NCBI RefSeq assembly: GCF_014858005.1
Contig: NZ_JACYOT010000007.1
Coordinates: 1 to 64,000, forward strand
Length of the DNA stretch: 64,000 nucleotides
Reading direction: 5' to 3'
Origin: Propioniciclava soli
GTDB lineage: Bacteria; Actinomycetota; Actinomycetes; Propionibacteriales; Propionibacteriaceae
Shown: piece by piece, positions 17,085 through 26,257 of the stretch
Position numbering within the stretch: position 1 is the first letter of the stretch
How the letters are laid out: every line of letters begins with the position of its first letter
Translations under genes and position numbers: made by a program
Notes under the pieces: generated by a model
Databases searched by the model: none
The model's input: the letters and a program-made list of their open reading frames with translations, nothing else
Told to the model about the DNA's origin: nothing

Positions 17085-18176
17085 TCAGCGTCGCCGCCAA
17101 GCGCCCTCCAGGCCCGTGGGGGCGAAACCGAGGGCGTCGTTGATCGCCAGCATGTGGGCGTTCTCCGCCGCGTTCCAGGTGTGGACGCGCAGGGCGTGCG
17201 GGTTGGCCCGTCTGAGCCGCAGCAGGTTCGCGGCCTTCACCAGCATGCCGAGGCGGTGGCCGCGGTGGTCGGGGTGCACCAGCGTGCCCTCCTGCCAGAC
17301 CCCGGCCGGGTTGTGCCCGGGCCACTCCACCAGGGTGAACGCGACCAGCTCGCCACTGCCGCGGTGGCGGGCCGCCGAGGTCACCCACCCCCGCTCACGC
17401 GCCAGCATCCGCTGCTCAGCCGAGCGCAGACGGGCGACATCCCAAGCCTGCGCCTCGCCCAGCTCCTCGGCCAACGGGACATCGGTGCTCATGCGGCCCT
17501 CCAAGAGGGCGCGCCCTTCGGCGAACGCATCGGGGGCCGGGCCGTCCCAGCCCACCAGCTCGTAGTCGTCCCCGGACGCCACGCGGGCCACCTCGGCGTG
17601 CCGCTGTGCCTGGGTGAGGGTGGCCTCGTCGAGGGTGAGGGTGGAGGGGCGCTCAACCTGTTCGAGGGTGAAGCCGTGACGGAGCAGGAAGGCGTTGGAG
17701 GGTCGGCGCGGGTCGACCGCCCCCGTTCCGGAGGAGGCAGCGACGCCGTCGTCACCGTCGGGGCCGAGCCCTGGTTCGAAGGCCCAGGCCAGCAGCGTGG
17801 TGCGTCCCTGGGCGGCCAGGGCGGCGGCGGCGGTGTTCAACAGCGCCGTCCCCACCCCGCGGCGTCGCGCTGCCCGGGTCACCGTGAGGTCCAGGCTGGC
17901 GGTGTCCGGGTCCTCCCGCAGGGGCTGATCGGCACCCACGTACCCCAGCACCGGGTCGCCGACCTCCCCCGCACCGTCCAGCGCCACCCACACGTCCTGG
18001 CTCCAGTAGGGCGACCCGCGCAGGCTGAGGACGCGGGCGGCGACGCTGTCGTTGAAGTCGTCGTGCCCGTAGAGCTCACGGCAGGTCGCGCCGTCGAGCG
18101 CGGCCATTGCCTCCACCCACGGATGGGCGGTGTCGTCACCCGGCGCGGGCGTGGGGACCGGCTTGATGGTGACCAT
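17085..18176 (-). CDS. GNAT N-acetyltransferase with two GNAT domains
   Basis: 363 residues. The first GNAT domain has the acetyl-CoA loop LTVTRAARRRGVGTALLNTA near residues 95-114. The second has TLVHPDHRGHRLGMLVKAANL near 300-320 and ends NAAENAHMLAINDALGFAPTG, both typical. Tandem GNAT proteins of this size include mycothiol synthase-like and related acetyltransferases in actinobacteria, but this protein lacks enough landmarks to call MshD. ATG at 18176. The gene lies downstream of the sirtuin gene on the same strand, 70 bp apart, which could mean joint control of acylation; that is inference. Confidence 0.85.
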   Translation of the reverse strand: MVTIKPVPTPAPGDDTAHPWVEAMAALDGATCRELYGHDDFNDSVAARVLSLRGSPYWSQDVWVALDGAGEVGDPVLGYVGADQPLREDPDTASLDLTVTRAARRRGVGTALLNTAAAALAAQGRTTLLAWAFEPGLGPDGDDGVAASSGTGAVDPRRPSNAFLLRHGFTLEQVERPSTLTLDEATLTQAQRHAEVARVASGDDYELVGWDGPAPDAFAEGRALLEGRMSTDVPLAEELGEAQAWDVARLRSAEQRMLARERGWVTSAARHRGSGELVAFTLVEWPGHNPAGVWQEGTLVHPDHRGHRLGMLVKAANLLRLRRANPHALRVHTWNAAENAHMLAINDALGFAPTGLEGAWRRR

Positions 18177-18246
18177 GGTGGGACCTTTCGGGCGCTGGGC
18201 AGCCTTTCAGGATGGCGGACCGCGCGGTGGGGCGCAAGCGGGCGGG

Positions 18247-19098
18247 TCAGGCGCCGACGGCGTCCGGGGCCGTCAGCGCCGCACGCACCGCGGTGAGGGT
18301 CTCGGAGGTGCCCGCATCGACCGTGAGGGCGGCCAGTTCGTCGGCACGGGTGGCGCCGTGGTTGACGATCACCACCGGCATGCCCGCCTTGGCGGCGTGG
18401 CGCGCGAAGCGCAGGCCCGACATCACGGTGAGCGACGACCCGGCGACCAGCAGCACCTCGGCGGCATCGACCCACGCGTAGGAGCGGGCCACCCGATCGC
18501 GCGGCACGTTCTCCCCGAAGAACACGACGTCCGGCTTGAGCACCCCGCCGCAACGCAGGCACGGCACCACCACGAAGTCGACCGGGTCGGCAATGTCGGC
18601 GTCGCCGTCGGGGCGCAGCTCGGCGTTGCCGGCCGGAATCTGTCCGGTGACCTGCGGGTTCGCGGCCTCCAGCCGCTCCTGGAGCGTGCGCCGCGGCGTC
18701 AGCTCACCACAGCCCAGGCATGCGACGCGCTCGATGAGGCCGTGGAGGTCGACCACGTCGGTCGAGCCGGCCGCAGTGTGCAGGCCGTCGACGTTCTGCG
18801 TGATGATCGGGACGCCCAGCGCCGCCAACGCCGTGTGCCCCGGGTTGGGCGGCGCGGCGCCGAAGCTGCGGTAGCCCTGCATCGACCGGGCCCAGTAGCG
18901 ACGCCGGGCGTCGGCGTGCCGGATGAACTCGCCGTACTGGATGGGACGGGTCGGGCGCGCATCCGGGCCCCGGTAGTCGGGAATGCCCGAGTCGGTGCTC
19001 AGCCCTGCGCCGGTCAGCGCCACCCAGCGCCGCCCGGCCAGCAGGTCGACGATGCCCGCAACCTGGCCCGCAGTGGGGTGGGGCTTGGGCGAGGGCAC
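18247..19098 (-). CDS. Sirtuin-family NAD-dependent protein deacylase
   Basis: 283 residues. The NAD-binding signature VALTGAGLSTDSGIPDYRG lies near 26-44, then TQNVDGLH with the NVD triad, and the catalytic DLHG. The zinc site is formed by CLGC and CLRC pairs. VVFFGENVP and LLVAGSSLTV complete the family pattern. It removes acyl groups from lysines using NAD+. GTG at 19098 was chosen because the frame upstream is low-complexity and overlaps the divergent promoter region. No ATG is available nearby, and the ribosome binding site is weak. Confidence 0.9.
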   Translation of the reverse strand: MPSPKPHPTAGQVAGIVDLLAGRRWVALTGAGLSTDSGIPDYRGPDARPTRPIQYGEFIRHADARRRYWARSMQGYRSFGAAPPNPGHTALAALGVPIITQNVDGLHTAAGSTDVVDLHGLIERVACLGCGELTPRRTLQERLEAANPQVTGQIPAGNAELRPDGDADIADPVDFVVVPCLRCGGVLKPDVVFFGENVPRDRVARSYAWVDAAEVLLVAGSSLTVMSGLRFARHAAKAGMPVVIVNHGATRADELAALTVDAGTSETLTAVRAALTAPDAVGA

Positions 19099-19260
19099 GG
19101 AGCCGAGCCTACCGACCCCCGCTCTCCGCCAGCAGCCTGATCGCGCTCGCCGCGTGGCTGGGGCTGACCTGATCTGTGGCGTCGTACCGGTACAGTTCCA
19201 TCGAGCGCCGCCTGGTGAATTGGGCCGCTTCTGTCGTGACGCGTCGAAGGAGGGACGGCC

Positions 19261-20721
19261 ATGCCCGACACCACGCCCCAGAGCGCGCTGCTCGGCGCCC
19301 TCGCGGCCGCGCTGATCGGCGCGTTTGCGGCGCACTTCCTGGCCCCCGATCCACGCCTCGGCCCCACCGAAACCGGTGACCCGGCGTTGGCGGCCGATCT
19401 CGCTGCCGTGGTCGGGGAGGGCCGCGGGATGTCCTCGGTTGCCGTGGCCCGCGTCGAGGGTGACGCGGTGCGTTACGCCGCAGCGGGTGACACCACCGGC
19501 TCAGCGGCGGACGGCTCGCCGGAGGATGGCCGCGACGCCCTGTTCGAACTCGGCTCGGTCACGAAGACCTTCACCGGGCACCTGCTCGCCGACGGGGTGG
19601 CGCGCGGTGAACTGGAGCTGGACGCGCCTCTCGCCACCTATCTGCCCGAGCTCGCCGACACCCCGGCGGGGGCGGCGACCCTGGAGCAGTTGGCGAGCCA
19701 CACGAGCGGCCTGCCGCGCGTGCCCGGCGAGCTGGTGCGTTTCCGCGGGGCGCTGGGGACGGGCGACCCCTACCGCGACTGGGCGGTGGACCGCGTGGTC
19801 GACGCCGCACGGACTGCCCCGACCACCGCCGTCGGCGAGGAGAACTACTCCAACTTCGGCGTCGCGCTGCTGGGCATCGCCGAGGCGCGCGCCGCCGGCG
19901 TCCCCACCTGGTCGCAGCTCGCGGAGGAGCGGCTGTTCCAGCCGCTCGGGATGGACGACACGACCGTCGTGGAGGCCGGGGAGCCGGAGCCGGACGGGCT
20001 CGTCTGGCCGCGGACGGCGAACGGGCGGGCGGTGCAGCCGTGGACTGGCGACGGCTTCGCCGCCGCCGGGAGCGCCACGCGCACCACGACGGGCGACCTG
20101 GCGCGGTTCGCCACGGCGGTGCTCGACGGCACCGTGCCGGGCGCCGGGGCCGTCGAGCCCGTCGTGACCGGACCCGATCACGGGCGCGGGCTCGGCTGGA
20201 GCGTCGACACGAGCCAGACCCCCGCCCTCCTCAGCCACGGCGGCGCCACCGGCGGCACCTCCACCCACCTCGTGCTCCAGCCGGACGCCGACCGCGCGGT
20301 CGTCGTGCTGGCCGCCACCGACGCGGACGTGGGCCCGATCGCCCGCCATCTGCTGCTCGACCCCACCCAGAGCGTGCACTTCGGGCCCAACGCGGCGGGG
20401 GTGGCCAGCGTGCTGGCCGCGATTCTGGTGCTGCTGCTCGTCCTTCTCAGCCTCAACCAGCTCCCGAGCCGGGTGGGCGCCCTGGCGGCGGTCGTCATGG
20501 CAGCCGCGGCGGGCGTCGCCCTGACGCTGCTGGGGCCCTGGCAGTGGGCCCTGCGCTGGGCGATCGGTTTTCTCCTGGGGGCCCTGGTGGGGGCGGCCTG
20601 GCTCGCGGTGCTGCGGGCCCCGTCCGCGCCGTGGCTGCCGCAGCGGCGGCCCTACCAGCCCGTGGTGGCCCTCGCCCTGGCCGCGGCGGGCAGCGCCATG
20701 CTGGGCTGGCTGCTCGTCTAG
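19261..20721 (+). CDS. Membrane-anchored beta-lactamase-family serine hydrolase
   Basis: 486 residues. An N-terminal signal anchor (residues 8-27) leads to a class C beta-lactamase/penicillin-binding-like domain with nucleophile motif SVTK at 99-102, YSN at 196-198 and a C-terminal HGG. Three or four membrane helices follow from about residue 380 (VLAAILVLLLVLLSL, AVVMAAAAGVALTLL, AIGFLLGALVGAAWLAVL, ALALAAAGSAMLGWLLV), so the catalytic domain faces outward. Members hydrolyse D-amino-acid peptides, esters or lactams; the substrate here is unknown. ATG follows GAAGGAGGGACGGCC. Confidence 0.87.
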   Translation: MPDTTPQSALLGALAAALIGAFAAHFLAPDPRLGPTETGDPALAADLAAVVGEGRGMSSVAVARVEGDAVRYAAAGDTTGSAADGSPEDGRDALFELGSVTKTFTGHLLADGVARGELELDAPLATYLPELADTPAGAATLEQLASHTSGLPRVPGELVRFRGALGTGDPYRDWAVDRVVDAARTAPTTAVGEENYSNFGVALLGIAEARAAGVPTWSQLAEERLFQPLGMDDTTVVEAGEPEPDGLVWPRTANGRAVQPWTGDGFAAAGSATRTTTGDLARFATAVLDGTVPGAGAVEPVVTGPDHGRGLGWSVDTSQTPALLSHGGATGGTSTHLVLQPDADRAVVVLAATDADVGPIARHLLLDPTQSVHFGPNAAGVASVLAAILVLLLVLLSLNQLPSRVGALAAVVMAAAAGVALTLLGPWQWALRWAIGFLLGALVGAAWLAVLRAPSAPWLPQRRPYQPVVALALAAAGSAMLGWLLV

Positions 20722-20776
20722 CGCTTGGGGACGCTCCGGTCGCCGGCCCGCGGGCCCGGCATGCCAAGATGGCCCC

Positions 20777-21814
20777 ATGCGTGCGCTGGCGAAGATGCGG
20801 CCCGGGGCGGGGCTCGAGCTGGTCGAGCGGCCCGAGCCGGAGGCGGGGGACTGGGAGGTGAAGGTCCGCGTCCAGCGGGCCGGCCTCTGCGGCACGGACC
20901 TCCACCTGCAGCAGTGGGACGACTGGGCGGCGTCCCAGATGAACCTGCCGCAGACGATCGGCCACGAGTTCTACGGCGAGATCGTGGCGGTCGGCCGCGA
21001 GGTCAAGGAGCTCGTGCCGGGCGACAAGGTCTCCGGCGAGGGGCACATCGTCTGCGGTTACTGCCGCAACTGCCGCGCCGGACGCCGCCACCAGTGCGTC
21101 CGCACGGTCGGGCTCGGCGTGAACACCGACGGCGCGTTCGCCGACTACGTGGTGCTGCCGGTCGAGAACGTGTGGAAGCACCCCGACTGGGTCGATCCCG
21201 AGCTCGGCGCGTTGTTTGACCCGCTCGGCAACGCCACCCACACCACCCTGCAGTGGCCCCTGGTGGGGGAGGACGTCTTGGTCACGGGTGCGGGGCCCAT
21301 CGGCGTCATGGCCACGGCGATCGCCAAGCACGCCGGGGCACGCCACGTCGTCGTCACCGACCTCTCGCCGGAACGTCTCGCGCTCGCCGAGCGCGCCGGG
21401 GCCGATCTGACGGTCAACCCCCGCACCACCCGGCTGCGGGAGGCCCAGGCCCAGCTCGGCATGCGGGAGGGGTTCGACGTCGGCCTGGAGATGTCCGGCG
21501 CGCCGGCCGCGGTGGCCGAGATGATCGACAACATGAACCACGGCGGCAAGATCGCCATGCTGGGGCTGCCGGCGTCCGGCTACGCGGTCAACTGGGGCCG
21601 CATCATCACGCACATGCTCACCGTGAAGGGCATCTACGGCCGCGAGATGTTCGAGACCTGGTACCTGATGACGTCCATCCTGTCGACGTCGCCCCAGCTG
21701 AAGGACGCCGTCCGCTCGGTCGTCACCCACCGCTTCGCCGCAGAGGACTGGGAGGACGCCTTCGCCACGGCCCGCTCGGGCCAGTGCGGCAAGGTGATCC
21801 TCGACTGGAGCTGA
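20777..21814 (+). CDS. tdh: L-threonine 3-dehydrogenase
   Basis: 345 residues, zinc medium-chain dehydrogenase. Catalytic zinc ligands lie in GLCGTDLH and GHEFYGEI; the structural zinc cysteines in CGYCRNCRAGRRHQC. The NAD Rossmann motif is VTGAGPIGVMATAIAKHAGA. The late NWGRIITHMLTVKGIYGREMFETW segment is characteristic of Tdh. It oxidises L-threonine to 2-amino-3-oxobutyrate, which the downstream Kbl cleaves. The two genes are 48 bp apart and form an operon for threonine breakdown to glycine and acetyl-CoA. Confidence 0.95.
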   Translation: MRALAKMRPGAGLELVERPEPEAGDWEVKVRVQRAGLCGTDLHLQQWDDWAASQMNLPQTIGHEFYGEIVAVGREVKELVPGDKVSGEGHIVCGYCRNCRAGRRHQCVRTVGLGVNTDGAFADYVVLPVENVWKHPDWVDPELGALFDPLGNATHTTLQWPLVGEDVLVTGAGPIGVMATAIAKHAGARHVVVTDLSPERLALAERAGADLTVNPRTTRLREAQAQLGMREGFDVGLEMSGAPAAVAEMIDNMNHGGKIAMLGLPASGYAVNWGRIITHMLTVKGIYGREMFETWYLMTSILSTSPQLKDAVRSVVTHRFAAEDWEDAFATARSGQCGKVILDWS

Positions 21815-21862
21815 CCCGCCGACCCCCGCCCCGGCCCCGGGGAATCCCTGTGAGAGGAAATC

Positions 21863-23122
21863 ATGACCGACGCATTCGCAGCCCACGTCCGCGCCACGCT
21901 CGACGAGATCGACGCCGCCGGGCTCACCAAGCGCGAGCGAGTGATCACCACTCCGCAGGGCGGGCAGATCGGCGTCAGCACGGCGGATGACCGGGTGCTG
22001 AACTTCTGCGCCAACAACTATCTCGGCTTGGCCGACGAGCCGTCCGTGGTCGCCGCCGCGCGGGAGGGCCTGGACGCCTGGGGCTTCGGCATGGCGTCGG
22101 TGCGGTTCATCTGCGGAACGCAGGCGCCCCACCGCGCCTTGGAGAACCGGCTCAGCGCGTTCCTCGGCACCGACGACACGATCCTGTTCTCGAGCTGCTT
22201 CGACGCCAACGCCGGCGTCTTCGAGGCGCTGTTCTCGGCGGAGGACGCGATCATCTCCGACGAGCTGAACCACGCCTCCCTCATCGACGGCATCCGGCTG
22301 TGCAAGGCGCAGCGGTTCCGGTACCGCAACGCCGACATGGCTGACCTGGCGGCCCAGCTGGAGGCGGCGGCGTCCGCCCGCTTCCGCATCGTCGTGACCG
22401 ACGGCGTCTTCTCGATGGACGGCGCCTACGCCCCGCTGCGCGAGATCTGCGACCTCGCCGATGCCCATGACGCGCTCGTGCTGATGGACGACTCCCATGC
22501 CGTCGGGTTCGTCGGCGAGGGCGGTCGTGGGACGCCGGAGCTGTTCGGCGTCGCCGACCGGGTCGACCTGCTGACCGGCACGCTCGGCAAGGCGCTCGGC
22601 GGGGCGTCCGGGGGGTACGTGAGCGGCCGGGCGGACGTGGTCGAGCTGCTGCGTCAACGCGCCCGGCCCTACCTGTTCAGCAACTCGGTCGCCCCGAGCG
22701 TGGTGGCGGGCTCGTTGGCGGCCCTCGACCTGGTGGACGCCTCCGCCGACGCCCGCGCGCGCCTGCGGGAGAACACCGAGCTGTTCCGCTCGCTGATGAC
22801 CGAGGCGGGTTTCGACCTGGACCCGTTCACCGCCGGTCCGCAGGGGGCCCCGGCCGCCGGGCGGGTGATCCCCACCGACGTGCCGCCGCACCCGATCACT
22901 CCGGTGATGTTCCCCGGGGATGACGGGGCGCGGCTGGCGGGCCGGGTCGCGGAGCACATGCTGGCCCACGGGGTCTACGTGATCCCGTTCAGCTTCCCCG
23001 TCGTGCCCCGCGGCAGGGCGCGGATCCGCGTCCAGTTGTCGGCGGCGCACACGGGCGACGACGTCCGCGCCTGTGTGGACGCGTTCGTCGCCGCCCGTGC
23101 GGCGTCCCGGGAGACGGAGTAA
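21863..23122 (+). CDS. kbl: Glycine C-acetyltransferase (2-amino-3-ketobutyrate CoA ligase)
   Basis: 419 residues, alpha-oxoamine synthase family, PLP-dependent. Visible landmarks are [28 protein letters not shown], the [18 protein letters not shown] segment, and the PLP lysine in [15 protein letters not shown]. It uses CoA to split 2-amino-3-oxobutyrate into glycine and acetyl-CoA, completing the Tdh pathway. ATG at 21863 follows GTGAGAGGAAATC. It is convergent with the amidase gene, with only 3 bp between stops. The length is about 20 residues over the enterobacterial enzyme. Confidence 0.95.
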   Translation: MTDAFAAHVRATLDEIDAAGLTKRERVITTPQGGQIGVSTADDRVLNFCANNYLGLADEPSVVAAAREGLDAWGFGMASVRFICGTQAPHRALENRLSAFLGTDDTILFSSCFDANAGVFEALFSAEDAIISDELNHASLIDGIRLCKAQRFRYRNADMADLAAQLEAAASARFRIVVTDGVFSMDGAYAPLREICDLADAHDALVLMDDSHAVGFVGEGGRGTPELFGVADRVDLLTGTLGKALGGASGGYVSGRADVVELLRQRARPYLFSNSVAPSVVAGSLAALDLVDASADARARLRENTELFRSLMTEAGFDLDPFTAGPQGAPAAGRVIPTDVPPHPITPVMFPGDDGARLAGRVAEHMLAHGVYVIPFSFPVVPRGRARIRVQLSAAHTGDDVRACVDAFVAARAASRETE

Positions 23123-23125
23123 GCC

Positions 23126-24808
23126 TCAGCCCTGCGGCCGCGGCGTGCCGAGCTTGCTCACCGACCGGTTCATGAACGCGGCCATGGCGTCACGGCGCAC
23201 GGGCTCGGTCGGGCGGAAGGAGCCGTCCGGGTAGCCCGTGGCGATGCCGCGCTGGGTCAACCAGGCGATCTCACGGTAGAACTGGGTCGAGCGGGCGACG
23301 TCCTTGTACGTGGCGGTCCCGGTGGTGGAGGGCCGGTTGTACATGCGGTAGAGGTAGGCGGCCATCGCGTCCCGGTTCGTCGTGGCGTAGGGGCGGAAGG
23401 TGCCGTCGGGGTAGCCCTCCGCGACGCGGGTCGCGGCCAGCCAGGCGATCTCCTTGTAGTACGTGTGTGAGGTGGGCACGTCGGAGAACGGGGAGGTGGC
23501 CGGGGGCGTGTAGGCCGGCGAGCCGGCCATGCGGTAGAGGAAGGCGGCCATGGCCTCGCGCGTCACCGGTTCCCACGGGCGGTAGGTGCCGTCCGACCAG
23601 CCGGTGGAGATGCCGGTGGTCGCCATCCAGCGGATCTCCGGCTCGAACTGCAGCCCGATCGGCACGTCGCGGAAGCGCGGGTAGCGGGTGGTGTTCATCA
23701 GCGTCTGGACGCGGGAGCGGATCGTGCCCATCCGGGAGTAGACGTACCGCCCCGGGCAGGAGGTGGCGTTCTCGTCGCGGTGGCCCGAGATGGCGGGCAG
23801 GAAGGTCGAACCGCCGTCCTGGCCGCCCGAACCCCACGTGCTGCCGTAGGGGTTGACGTTGTGCATCTGGAGCTTCCAGGCGATGACCTGGTTCATCGTC
23901 TCGATCATGGCCGACGACGGCGTGGCCGTCTCGTAGTTGCCCATGAGCGAGATGCCGAAGACGCGGCGGTTGGTGACCCCCCAGGCGTGGCCGCCGGCGA
24001 TGGGCTGGTTGACGCCGCCGCCGCGCCCCTCCCAGGCGCGGCCGAACTTGTCGACCAGCACGTTGTAGGCCGTGTCGTTCCAGCCGCGCCCGTTGACGTG
24101 GAAGGCCTGGATCGAGCGCAGGATCGCGGGCACCTGCGCGGAGGTGTAGCTGTTCGTGCCGGCGGTGTGGTGGATCATCGCGCCGGTGACCTCGCCGCGG
24201 GAGTAGCCGTAGCGGACGAGCGACTCGTCGGCGCCCCAGGCGGCCCTGCTCAGGATGCGCGGGTTGTCCCACGCGTACGAGGAGGCAGTGGCGGACGCCG
24301 TGGCGTCCGCGGCGGTGACCACCGAGGAGTACACCTGCAGCTCGGCGCCGACCGGCTCGCCGTCGGCCGACACCACGATCGCCTCGACCTCGTCCTTCGA
24401 CGAGATGATGACCGGCTCGCTGCTGACCGTGCCGCTCTGACCGTCGTCGGTGGGGTCGATCTGGATCTGCTCCCAGGCCTCGGGCTGGCCGTCCGCGGTG
24501 CTGCGTACCCACAGCGAGGCGGGGTCGGCGTCCGCGGGCAGGATGAGCGCGGCAACCGCAACCTCGTCGGTGAGGGGCTGACTGGCCGTCTCCACGGCCA
24601 GGTCGGAGGTCGTCTCGAGCTCGGACGCCACCTCCTCCGGCAGGTCGGACAGCTCGGACAGCTCGGCGGAGGGCAGCTCGGCCAGAGCCACCTCCGTGCT
24701 GCCCACCTCGGGCGCAGGGGTGGTCACCGGCGGTGCGGCGAGCGCCGTCGGCGCTCCCACGAGGGTGAGCGCGAGGGCGAGCACGGGGATGTGGGTACGG
24801 AAGGGCAT
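23126..24808 (-). CDS. Secreted peptidoglycan-recognition/N-acetylmuramoyl-L-alanine amidase with SLH-like repeats
   Basis: 560 residues. A signal peptide (VLALALTLVGAPTALA) is followed by a Glu/Leu-rich region and then the PGRP/amidase_2 domain: RAAWGADESLVRYG, the zinc His in AMIHHTAGTN, NDTAYNVLVDKFGRAWEGR, ISLMGNYE, and GHRDENATSCPG with the second His and the Cys. Three SLH-like repeats end the protein (FRDVPIG..., FSDVPTSHTYYKEIAWL, YKDVARSTQFYREIAWL). It should cleave the amide bond between muramic acid and L-alanine in the wall. Upstream lies the TTAAGGAAAGGTTG motif also found before the wall lytic gene at 40985. Confidence 0.93.
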   Translation of the reverse strand: MPFRTHIPVLALALTLVGAPTALAAPPVTTPAPEVGSTEVALAELPSAELSELSDLPEEVASELETTSDLAVETASQPLTDEVAVAALILPADADPASLWVRSTADGQPEAWEQIQIDPTDDGQSGTVSSEPVIISSKDEVEAIVVSADGEPVGAELQVYSSVVTAADATASATASSYAWDNPRILSRAAWGADESLVRYGYSRGEVTGAMIHHTAGTNSYTSAQVPAILRSIQAFHVNGRGWNDTAYNVLVDKFGRAWEGRGGGVNQPIAGGHAWGVTNRRVFGISLMGNYETATPSSAMIETMNQVIAWKLQMHNVNPYGSTWGSGGQDGGSTFLPAISGHRDENATSCPGRYVYSRMGTIRSRVQTLMNTTRYPRFRDVPIGLQFEPEIRWMATTGISTGWSDGTYRPWEPVTREAMAAFLYRMAGSPAYTPPATSPFSDVPTSHTYYKEIAWLAATRVAEGYPDGTFRPYATTNRDAMAAYLYRMYNRPSTTGTATYKDVARSTQFYREIAWLTQRGIATGYPDGSFRPTEPVRRDAMAAFMNRSVSKLGTPRPQG

Positions 24809-24903
24809 CGGTCAGCTCCCGGACGGTTGGGGGATCCGCGGAATTACGGCACGCCCACTATGGCTCATCATCCGGCTTGGTTGAACCCGATTCTCGGCCA
24901 ATC

Positions 24904-24917
24904 TTAAGGAAAGGTTG
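24904..24917. promoter_or_regulatory. Motif TTAAGGAAAGGTTG upstream of amidase
   Basis: It lies 96 bp upstream of the amidase ATG, just beyond a possible promoter (TTCAAC, 17 nt, CATAGT on the minus strand). A near-identical 13-mer lies upstream of the other wall lytic gene at 41696-41708, so it may bind a shared regulator of wall turnover. Confidence 0.4.
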
Positions 24918-25021
24918 AGACTTCACTTTCAAGCCTCGGGGAATTCATGGTGACGGGTCATCGGGCCTTGTCGCGACGCCTTCGGGGAGCAGTGTGGGGG
25001 TCGGGTGGCGCGGCGCCAGCT

Positions 25022-25170
25022 CACGTGACGCACCGTGTCGCCACGTGGCGCACGTCAATCCACGTGGCGCACCCCGACACCACGTGGCGCAGCGCGGCTC
25101 ACAAGGCGGCCCGTGCACGGCCCGCCGGGTGAGCTCCCCTGCGCCACGTGCATGTCAGCTGCGCCACGTC
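25022..25170. repeat. 20-bp-phased inverted repeat array 2
   Basis: Four forward copies of CACGTGGCGCA (first one CACGTGACGCA) start at 25022, 25042, 25061 and 25081, i.e. every 19-20 bp. Two inverted copies, CTGCGCCACGTG and CTGCGCCACGTC, start at 25139 and 25159, again 20 bp apart. The intervening 8-9 bp are not conserved. The array lies between the divergent amidase and aldo/keto reductase genes. The rest of 24809-25276 holds the amidase promoter region and no gene. The core differs from arrays 1 and 3, but the geometry is the same. The function is unknown. Confidence 0.8.
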
Positions 25171-25276
25171 GCCCGTCCGCCTCCAACGGTGGCGGAGGAT
25201 CGGGCCACGTTCTGGGCTCCTGCGATGGTGGCGGGCGGCGTTCTAGGCTGGGGTCACCGAGCGAGGGGAGCGGACG

Positions 25277-26257
25277 ATGGAGTACGCGAAGTTGGGCAAC
25301 ACGGGTCTGGACGTGTCTCGGATCTGTTTGGGCACGATGGGGTTCGGGGACCCGGAGAAGTGGATCCACTCGTGGGTGCTCCGCGAGGACGACGCCCGCC
25401 CCGTGGTGAAGCACGCCGTCGAGCAGGGGATCAACTTCTTCGACACCGCCAACGTCTATTCCCTCGGCACGAGCGAGGAGATCCTCGGCCGGGCCCTGGC
25501 CGACTACGCCGATCGCGACGAGATCGTCATCGCCACCAAGCTGCACGGCCGCATGCACGAGGGGCCGAACGGTGCGGGCCTCTCCCGCAAGGCCGTGTTG
25601 AGCCAGATCGACGCCAGCCTGCGCCGCCTCGGCACCGACTACGTCGACCTCTACATCATCCACCGCTGGGATCCGGAGACCCCGATCGAGGAGACCATGG
25701 CGGCGCTCGACGACGTCGTCCGCTGCGGCAAGGCCCGCTACCTGGGGGCGTCCGCGATGTGGGCGTGGCAGTTCGCGTCCGCCCTGGCCGCCGCCGACCT
25801 CAATGGCTGGACGCCCTTCGTCTCGATGCAGAACCACTACAACCTCCTCTACCGCGAGGAGGAGCGCGAGATGCTGCCGCTGTGCCGCTCCCGCGGCATC
25901 GCGTCGACGCCGTACAGCCCGCTTGCGTCCGGACGCCTCACGCGCGACCCCGGCACGAGTACCGAGCGGTCGGAGTCGGACGCCGTGCAGCGCAGCAAGT
26001 ACGACGCCACCGCCGAGAAGGACGGCGAGATCATCGCCATGGTTGCCGAGATCGCCGCGGCGCGCGGCGTGGAGCGGGCCCAGGTGGCGCTCGCGTGGCT
26101 GCTCGCGAAGGATCCGGTCGTGGCCCCCGTCGTCGGCGCGACCAAGCTGTCCCACCTCGACACGGCGATCGGCGCCCTCGACGTCGAGCTGACCGAGGAC
26201 GAGATGGCGGCCCTGGAGGAGCCGTACGTGCCGCACCCCGTCGTCGGCCACCAGTGA
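25277..26257 (+). CDS. Aldo/keto reductase
   Basis: 326 residues. Landmarks: MEYAKLGNTGLDVSRICLGT, INFFDTANVYSLGTSEEILG (catalytic Asp and Tyr), IVIATKLHGRM (Lys), YVDLYIIHRWD (His) and a late VVGATKLSHLDTAIGAL for the cofactor phosphate. The YajO/ion-channel-beta-like type is likely. ATG at 25277 follows GAGGGGAGCGG. It overlaps the downstream esterase by GTGA, so both are made from one message. The substrate is unknown. Confidence 0.9.
   Translation: MEYAKLGNTGLDVSRICLGTMGFGDPEKWIHSWVLREDDARPVVKHAVEQGINFFDTANVYSLGTSEEILGRALADYADRDEIVIATKLHGRMHEGPNGAGLSRKAVLSQIDASLRRLGTDYVDLYIIHRWDPETPIEETMAALDDVVRCGKARYLGASAMWAWQFASALAAADLNGWTPFVSMQNHYNLLYREEEREMLPLCRSRGIASTPYSPLASGRLTRDPGTSTERSESDAVQRSKYDATAEKDGEIIAMVAEIAAARGVERAQVALAWLLAKDPVVAPVVGATKLSHLDTAIGALDVELTEDEMAALEEPYVPHPVVGHQ

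Noticed and set aside
25022-25170. CACGTG boxes as separate transcription factor sites
   Set aside because: The palindromic hexamer is embedded in a longer CACGTGGCGCA unit and is missing from one inverted copy, so the 20-bp array is the better description.
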